DNA from: Cerrena zonata
Lineage: Eukaryota > Basidiomycota > Agaricomycetes > Polyporales > Cerrenaceae
Direction of reading: 5' to 3'
NCBI GenBank assembly: GCA_038087015.1
Contig: JASBNA010000012.1
Location: forward strand, 62,001-126,000
Length of the DNA: 64,000 nucleotides
Every line of letters begins with the position of its first letter. Position 1 is the stretch's first letter. Of the stretch, positions 57,181 through 64,000 are shown one piece after another. The notes beneath the pieces were generated by a model, which was not told the DNA's origin, searched no databases, and saw nothing but the letters and a program-made list of their open reading frames with translations. Position numbers and translations under genes: made by a program.

Positions 57181-57673
57181 GTCAACACACTGTGGTTACT
57201 GAGGCTCGCGGTCATGCTCATTGCTGCTTCCCTGAACCTAATTACCTACACTTTGAGAGGTCTGATTATGATCATAGGATCATCCTTGTTGTTCTTGTCA
57301 CTGCCTCATTTCATGGCAACAACTACTTGAATCTTAATACCATGTTGGGCTGTATGATTTTCCATCTTGCATCCATATCTCATGCTCTATTTTTACAATA
57401 CCAATTATCTTATCTATTCTCATTATCAAGCTATCTTTTCTTGTATTTTGAAGCTTTTACCATGTTTGCTACTTACCTTTTTGTCTTGAAGTGAGAAGTT
57501 GTAATGTTAATATCTGATAATGTTCATTTTACTCCAAAATCAATATTGAGATTAGGACTTAGAGTTGAAAAATCTACAGTCAGAATCAAAATCAATTCTG
57601 AGCACTATTCCAATCCCTTTATTAAAACACTAGCAATGTATATACACATTAAACCAGTATTCATAACTCCCAA

Positions 57674-58006
57674 TCAATCCTCCAACTTTGATAAATCAAT
57701 GATGGTCAGTTGACCAGTATAAGAACCAGTAGCATAACACTTCCTATGGAACCTATATGTAGCATTATTGGTAGAAGGGATCAACTTTCCTCTCTTTGAA
57801 CCTGCTGCCCAGGCTAATTTCTTCCCAGTAGCTTTAGAAATAATCCAGCCATTCTTTTCCAAGAACTGAGCCCTTGGTGTTTGTGATTCCCATTCCCATT
57901 CATATATAAATGCATCACTATCTCTTACCGACCTCCCTGTGGATACCTCTATTATCATCTGATTGCTATCAATCAAAAGCTTGAGCAATTTGCTATCACA
58001 TGGCAC
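57674..58006 (-). pseudogene. NWD receptor tail fragment (5'-truncated)
   Basis: About 110 residues matching the C-terminus of the NWD genes: NGWIISKATGKKLAWAAGSK, then a YRFHRKCYATGS stretch and QLTIIDLSKLED before the stop. The homology begins abruptly near 58006 (CDSKLL for SDSKML). The flanking 57200-57670 resembles the NWD-ZIP intergenic tail (ATGATC.TAGGATC..CCTTGTTG near 57270). No ZIP gene remains beside it. Confidence 0.75.
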
Positions 58007-58799
58007 TTCGTATTTTCAGTCGATTGTCAATGGAAGAAGCACAAAATGAAAACGCACCGTTCATAGAAAAGCAGATGCGACGATGAAGAAGCGTCATCAG
58101 GAGGTGGGCTAAGGACGATAACAAAAACGATAACGTGAATGGACCACATGTAAAGTATCATCCTAAGCAGAAGTTGAAGATAATAGGGTGACGATTGTCG
58201 TAGTGTTAGATATGTGATATAGAAGGCGGATAGGTGTGCAGCGACCTAGAGATTGAGGTGACGACGAATGAGATAAGATTGCATGTAGGATTTAAGGGCC
58301 TTGGAATGGTGGCATGAAGCGATAATGGGGCCGGGACAAAAACAAGGCTTCTTGCTCGTGAGTCTTGATATTTGAGCCGTCGTTGCTGGATGGGCTGTGA
58401 GATGCTACAGAGCAGTAAGGACGTTCGCAATAGAACCCGGATCGAACCAGTAACACACTATTGTTTCAAGTTGGAGGGATGTATTTCAACGAGGGTAGCC
58501 GTGTAGAGTTGTATTGGTGATCACACTGTAGAGTTTTATTAATGAGTACGATAGATGTAGAACCGACATACCTTTCTTGACGACACCCACGACGTGCATG
58601 ACAGCACCAAGCTGATAGCGATTAACCGAGGAAGGGAAATCCGTCATGTCAGTCAAGACGCAGACCGCACTAGACAACACAGACAGCAAATGATAGAAAT
58701 GACGGTAGCGAGTAAGGTGTACGCAGTAGATAGTACTGATATTGGAGACTTGTGTCCGTAACTCAGAGGCTTGGAGATCACATGTGTCCGTGCTCGAGA

Positions 58800-59000
58800 T
58801 GCAGAACAGAACGTCATTGAAATAGCTGTAAGCGAGTTCGATGGAAAGGTTAGATGAAGCAGGATCTAGTGCAAAGAGCTTGAGACATTGTCCAAGGCTG
58901 ACGGCTTGCGCTCATAAGTAATGGTAGTGGCAACAGAGCTGCAAACTTTCATTTTTGCTTGAGATCTTTGAGACGGCGACTTCGGGCTGCTTACGTCATC
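58800..59000 (-). repeat. Dispersed repeat family R4 copy 3
   Basis: On the minus strand: ATGACGTAAGC, then CAAGCAAAAATGAAAGTTTGC and CTCTGTTGCCACTACCAT. It could encode the start MKVCSSVATTI; no full product. Confidence 0.45.
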
Positions 59001-59579
59001 TGGCCAACTCAATATACGTCCTTTCACAACTCTGGCTTGCGGCTTGCCAACAACGATATGGAAGAAGAATCTTTTTTTCGTACACAGAGACGACAGTAGT
59101 GACTGCGGCTCTAGTGAAGGTCGTCTCGATGTTACCAGCTTACAGTTGGTGCACCTTCCCCTATTGCCTGCGCGTATTTGATTTTGCACGCATTTCGCTG
59201 TTCGTCGTTCTCTGCTGAAACTCTCATGTTTGTTTTGCTTCGTTATGCTAACATTCGTCCATAGTATACCACTGCGTCTGCTTTCTAGACCTCACTCTCG
59301 ACGACCTTCGATCAACGTGCTTCAGTCTCGCACGAGCAATGATGCACGTCAATCGTATTCTCTTACTCCCAACGATATGTACCCGAATTCTCTTTCCTTT
59401 CGGGAGCCATCCTTATTGTCGAAATTATCATCTGATCGAGACTTCCAGGCTCACTGAACCTAGTAGTACACATGCTGTAGGTGGCCGCGACGGGTTGACA
59501 TGCAGCTTCTACTTCCAACTACCACTGGTGCTCGATCCGACAACTCCCGTCGTCTCTAGGGACATCTATGCAGCACGAC

Positions 59580-60370
59580 TGTGTCAGAATCCCAGAGACA
59601 TATGTGTCTGTGTTACTGCACCGTGACAGGTATCTCCATCATTATACGATTCTAGTATCATGTTCTTCGTTGGTCTCATGCCAGGTACCGACGAAGGCTT
59701 TATAATATTCTGGTTTACTGATCCGCTTGCTTGCCAACTTTCGGCAAACTTTCGAGGATGCTAGCGTCGGCTTTCATCCGCCATTTTCTACATGGACGTA
59801 CTTCTGAAATGATCGTACACCTCTACGATCTTCACACTGCATTCAATCACTTCATGTCCAATGACACTTGCCGGACCTTCTTTGGCGTCGAGCGTTCTTC
59901 AATAAAAATCTACTTCTAGCCTATCGAGATCGATTTACCTTGTTCTATATCGCACTTCAACCTGGTTGGTATCCTCCCCGACGTAGCTAACCTCCATAGA
60001 GACACTTCCACTCCGACCTTCCACCGACTCCAACATGCCTCGGCTCTCTGTGCATCACAATACATCGACCTCCACATTCGACTCGGACGAGAAAGCCAAC
60101 TCCCTGATTCGACTTTTCGAACACTTCTTCGAGACGAGACCGCTAACCGAAAGTGGGTGCCAATATTCTAGCTATTCTCCGCAATACTAACTGATAACAT
60201 CAATCCAAATTGTCATTTGTAGGTATCGATTGGATGTTGACAACGTCGCTCTCTGGGGTGACTCTATTTGATCTAATTGACAAAACCAGAACTCCAAGTC
60301 CTTTCGTCTATAGTTGACCCTAGCTACCTCCAGCTGTCTATTCTCCACAAGGTGACTCGACTCGAATTCA
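59580..60370 (+). pseudogene. Degenerate relic, family R2 copy 3
   Basis: The blocks run in the same order as in the minus-strand copies near 14-15.5 kb: a decayed ZIP-like LVGL..GTDEGFIIF piece, GCGTCGAGCGTTCTTCAAT, LPDVANLHRD, ASQYIDLHIRLGRES, DETANRK and a splice-like intron. A PELQVLSSIV frame, reminiscent of F-box/LRR-type proteins, follows (weak). Confidence 0.42.
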
Positions 60371-61229
60371 CGGGTGCCGTACCACGTCGAACCTTGGTCC
60401 TGACAAGACAAACTCCTACCCTCGATTGTGTGGTGAATTCACCGGCAGAACTGACACTTATGTCATTTTTACGTCACTCATCACGAACACATCATGGACT
60501 ACGCTCGATGGCACGACGTTCGCGGCTTCTGGTCTCATTGACCACTAGCTTGAACAAGGGGTGAGATATATATATTGCTTGTTAACTTTCATTCTCTCGT
60601 TTTACCTTTATCTCCCACTTCTCTCGCTGAAGTTATATCTCAACGATGAACATCAAAACAGCTGCGTAGATGTTCCACCTCATTTCTCTTGTGAAGGTCC
60701 GGCATAAATTGGACTCGCAAAATCATAGACAGATAAATCGATGTGATGTAAAACATTTATAAGAGTGTAATTACATTCAGTTGAAATTGAATATTTGTCA
60801 AAAGTCAACAATGGGTGTGGGAAACAGGACGCATAACATTCAGACTAAAGAGGGGGAAAACTTGCGGGGACTGAGGCAAGTTGATCCATTCCTCCTCGCA
60901 GTACTGAAGATTTTGAAAAAATCAAACTTGGCCCTCGTGTGTCGAGAAGACAGAACGCGGCTCATACCGATCCAAAGTTGTATGGAGAATCACTATGAAG
61001 ACGGTCGTTGTTGACAGACGAGTTGGAGACGACAAACCCTAATCGAAAAACTGAGTTATGAAAGACGAGACGGCTCCAACAGTTTGTATTTTCAAAGGTG
61101 CAACGGTAGTCTAACGAGGTAGTAACGTCACGGCAGAGCAATTGCGTGTTCGAAGGACATGGCTATCCTCGCAGACATAGTTCCTCGTCTGCTTTGTCAT
61201 ATAACCGTCAGTAGACGCAATATGAGACC

Positions 61230-61560
61230 TTACGAATGACATCTCCTGCCTCACTAGGCATAGACGAACCGTCCTCGGCAAGTGCCAGAGCCACAAGGGT
61301 AAACAACGACACGAAACCATGATCAGATAAGTTCACATGGGAAGGCGTGTGGATACGATTTTGATACGAAAGTACGATGCTAGAATGTTGCTCTAGGTAC
61401 GGAAGGCGGAAGTTGGAAAGAGGTTACCATTCATTATCAAGACGAACGTCAGAATGATTTCGAGTTGTCAGTTTGTCGAAATATCGTCGGATGACATGAC
61501 CAGGCGTTGAGTGATCGACGGCGTTTGATTCAGCAGGAAAACCAGAGATGATTCCATCTA
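61230..61560 (-). pseudogene. Degenerate relic, family R1 copy 4
   Basis: On the minus strand: a KLTTRNHSDVRLDNEW frame and then CCTAGAGCAACATTCTAGC, as in the other R1 copies. Shortest member. Confidence 0.4.
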
Positions 61561-61668
61561 GACTGAGGACAGGCGTATCGGGCTGTCGATGTATTATACC
61601 AGAAGACTCTGAAGAGAAGGCAAGACAGAACTGGAGAGAGCAGACGGGAAAATCTAGGCTCACACCCA

Positions 61669-61686
61669 TCGATCGGTGACGTCATC
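61669..61686 (-). promoter_or_regulatory. CRE-like dispersed motif, inverted copy upstream of ZIP 3
   Basis: TCGATCGGTGACGTCATC, identical to the copy at 55446-55463. It lies about 500 bp before the decayed third ZIP gene. Confidence 0.4.
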
Positions 61687-62169
61687 AGTCTGTTACTTTC
61701 ATTCCACCTTCTTTCAACTCTCCCGTCCACACTCTAGTACTTAGCATCATGAAATTATAAGCAAACATTCCTGCGTTCTCAATCTTGGGTTCTTTCCTCT
61801 TCGAATCATCGCTCTCCGTGCACAATCAAGGTGACAGACGACTAGCGGTGAGGACGAGTAGGCCAAAACAGTCAATGGTGGATATGACCACGAGGGGACA
61901 CTAGGGATCATAGCGAGAGGTAAGCGATGGTAGTATGAAACACGAGATAGATTCGGAGAGGATAGTTAGGAAGAGAGAGATAATAAGAGGAATTCGAGTC
62001 GTGTGTGCTTACGTCATACGTTAGTTTACACGTCTCGAGTATCCGTAACGAAGACAGACTCTCTGCTCCTCCTCTTTCGTTAAAATCTTCATATCATAGC
62101 ACTCTCTCCAATCCCTCGCTTCACAACTCTTTTCGAAACAGAGGCGGCGTATAGTCCAACTGGTTCCAA

Positions 62170-63122
62170 TGGGGCAACGATGACCTGAGGGTCTGAAGGT
62201 TGTCTCATCCTCATTAGCTCTATGCTCGGTGCCCTCTTCACCGTCGTAGCCAGGAGGCGGTTGATCTCAAGGATACCGCATGGGGTCTTTGATTTCGAAC
62301 AGTATCTTGGTAGCGGTGCTATTGTACGTCGTCTGTATCTCACTACTTTCTCTCTGCTTATACTCTCCGCCTTCATCTACCCGCTTGACCCTGCTCTAGA
62401 AATCTTCCGAGGCGGATCGTTGCGTCTTGATCCCCCGTGTAGAAATTATGTACGTCAATTCGCCTTCTCATTTCCACGCCTATCCCAGTCGGTTTCAGTC
62501 ACAAACGTTGGCCATATCCCTCCTCTCCATCTTCATCGTCGAAATCATCTCATTTCATGGGTACTGCGAAACTTTCCAACTTCGCATCCCGCACGGTACA
62601 TTTTCCCCTCTTTCTCCTCAGTGACCCGTCTTCACAACTACGTTTTGCAGATATACACGAAATTGGCGGATATGTAACCCATGGATCTAAATTCGACGGT
62701 CAGCTTGACCCTGGCGCACAGAGACATTCGAGGGACTCGATGTCGGCTCTCGTCTCGCCACATGGATTATTCTGCCAAATACTCCTACGTTCCCATCCTC
62801 GGTGCTCTGCTCTACAATATCACCCCTCCTCTCGGTAGCGCTGTTGGACTCGATGTAAGGACGACCTACAACCCCGGAAGCACGACGGCAAGTATTGTTA
62901 GTGGTATTTTGAACGCTTTCAGTCCGGGCATCCTCGTATACACCGGTTTCGTTGAGGCTCGTTCGTGCGCTACTACACATTGAGTATACTTCTGGTGTCG
63001 TCTCTGCTCTTAGCTTCTCGCACATGTGTTATTGTTTAACGAGGAGATGATCATTGGATCAACGGCTCGAATACCAAATTGGCATATGCGATTGGATGGT
63101 CCTCCTCGGACGTTGGGCATGA
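62170..63122 (+). pseudogene. ZIP-family transporter, copy 3, decayed
   Basis: Plus-strand counterpart of the ZIP genes: MLGALFTVVARR, SRIPHGVFDFEQYLGSGAI, TLAISLLSIFIVEIISF, then GALLYNITPPLGSAVGL and IVSGILNAFSPGILVYTGFVE. The last exon is badly eroded but still ends at GRWA-like GTTGGGCATGA. Exon 1 is shortened and frameshifted, and the His-rich loop and the HSILIGL exon are missing. It is convergent with the NWD gene to its right, the same tail-to-tail order as the other two modules but in inverted orientation. Confidence 0.72.
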
Positions 63123-63570
63123 ACGCGAACAGTCTCTTGACTTTGTTCGTTCTCGCTTCGGTCATCCTCAATGGAAGACCTATCGCTGTGAGGGATTAGG
63201 TATGATCATGGTATCTTCCCGCTACTGTTGCTCTCGCCTTCTATACCCGCATTTTGATCCATATTGGGCTGACTTTCCCTTGCTTTCATTTAGATGAGTC
63301 CTTGACATGCATGTCCTACACGTCTACTCACAGCCATCTACTGAACATATTCATACTCCATGTTACTTGACTGCTCTTATTTTGATAACTTGTCTCACTC
63401 AAATTTATTATCAAGCTATATCTTGATTTGATTTGTAGTGTACTTTATTTGCCACTTACTAATATGATCCTTAGAAATGATAAATATATAATCAGAACCA
63501 AAATCAATTCTGAGCTGTATTTCAATTCTCTTTGTGAATAACTACCAATGTACATACATATCACTCCTAA

Positions 63571-64000
63571 TCAATCCTCTAACTTTGATAGATCAATGAT
63601 GGTCAACTGACCAGTGTTGGAACCAACAGCATAATACTTTCCATGAAACCTGAATGTAGCCCTCATGTAGTAAAACTTATGTCCTCTCTTTGAACCTGCA
63701 ATCCAAGCCAACTTCTTTGAATTGTTAGAAACAATCCAGCCATTCTCTTCCCTAAATTGGACATCTGATGATGATGATGGTTCCCATGAGAATGCCTCTG
63801 TATCCAACAAGGCTCCTGTAGAGACCTCCCATATATACTGTTTTCCATGAAATGGGAGATGTTGTAGCATTTTGTTATCAGATGAAAATCCAAAGTATTT
63901 GAGATTGCCAGAATAGTCATGGCCAATGGTCTGCTCAAGTTTACCATCAGAAACATGCCATATATAGACAGTGCAAAATCCTGCTGATGCTATCCACTGT
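63571..64000 (-). CDS. NACHT-WD40 receptor, third copy, 3' end only (partial)
   Basis: The frame enters from beyond the right edge with QWIASAGFCTVYIWHVSDGK (a WD40 blade ending in W-H). It continues through YIWEVSTGALLDTE, NGWIVSNNSKKLAWIAGSKR, RATFRFHGKYYAVGSNTGQL and the shared LSKLED end. There is no stop or frameshift in the visible 143 codons, so the gene may be functional. The rest lies outside the window. Confidence 0.85.
   Translation of the reverse strand, partial: QWIASAGFCTVYIWHVSDGKLEQTIGHDYSGNLKYFGFSSDNKMLQHLPFHGKQYIWEVSTGALLDTEAFSWEPSSSSDVQFREENGWIVSNNSKKLAWIAGSKRGHKFYYMRATFRFHGKYYAVGSNTGQLTIIDLSKLED

Noticed and set aside
57148..57494. Hydrophobic open frames suggesting a small membrane protein
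   Set aside because: The sequence matches the non-coding 3' flank shared by the NWD-ZIP modules; hydrophobicity reflects T-richness.
58420..58470. tRNA-like GGTTCGATCC on the minus strand
   Set aside because: Flanking bases do not form a T-stem and no acceptor, D or anticodon arms can be found.

Overview
This window is a repeat-rich, gene-poor stretch of a filamentous basidiomycete genome, most likely an Agaricomycete. The evidence is: many short introns of about 50-65 bp with GT-AG ends; NACHT-WD40 (NWD) receptor genes of the type expanded in Agaricomycetes; a fungal Tnp2-like CACTA transposon; a chromodomain-type Ty3/gypsy retrotransposon; and a DUF4238-like gene. I saw no bacterial features, no CRISPR array and no convincing tRNA or rRNA gene. 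The species cannot be named from the sequence alone.

Layout, left to right. 0.4-1.25 kb: a 121-bp tandem repeat array. 1.3-5.7 kb: NWD receptor gene 1 (+), convergent with a broken ZIP metal transporter (6.2-7.65 kb, -). 7.86-10.5 kb: a 2.65-kb hAT-like non-autonomous element with very long inverted arms. 10.5-19.3 kb: a graveyard of degenerate dispersed copies, including ZIP-derived exons. 19.37-28.59 kb: a complete 9.2-kb CACTA-type transposon with three genes, carrying three nested 0.7-kb foldback MITEs, two in one gene and one in the transposase. 28.6-34.4 kb: more degenerate copies. 34.55-38.88 kb: NWD gene 2 (+), convergent with an intact ZIP transporter (39.4-40.85 kb, -). 40.9-45.0 kb: degenerate copies. 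45.0-53.2 kb: one DUF4238-like gene (-) split by a very young 5.76-kb gypsy element (identical LTRs) and by a 460-bp mariner-like MITE. 53.3-62 kb: degenerate copies plus a fragment of a third NWD gene. 62.1-64 kb: a decayed ZIP gene (+) convergent with a further NWD gene (-) that runs off the right edge.

The recurring theme is a convergent NWD-ZIP module present three times (the third inverted), plus one NWD tail without its ZIP. The two full NWD copies are almost identical over most of the NACHT region and its last intron. They differ strongly in the N-terminal domain and at clustered positions of the WD40 repeats, as expected for allorecognition or innate-immunity receptors under gene conversion and diversifying selection. 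The locus looks like an NLR cluster built by segmental duplication and repeatedly hit by transposons. Gene models were assembled by eye from splice sites and by comparing the two copies; functions come from recognised families, not from a search.
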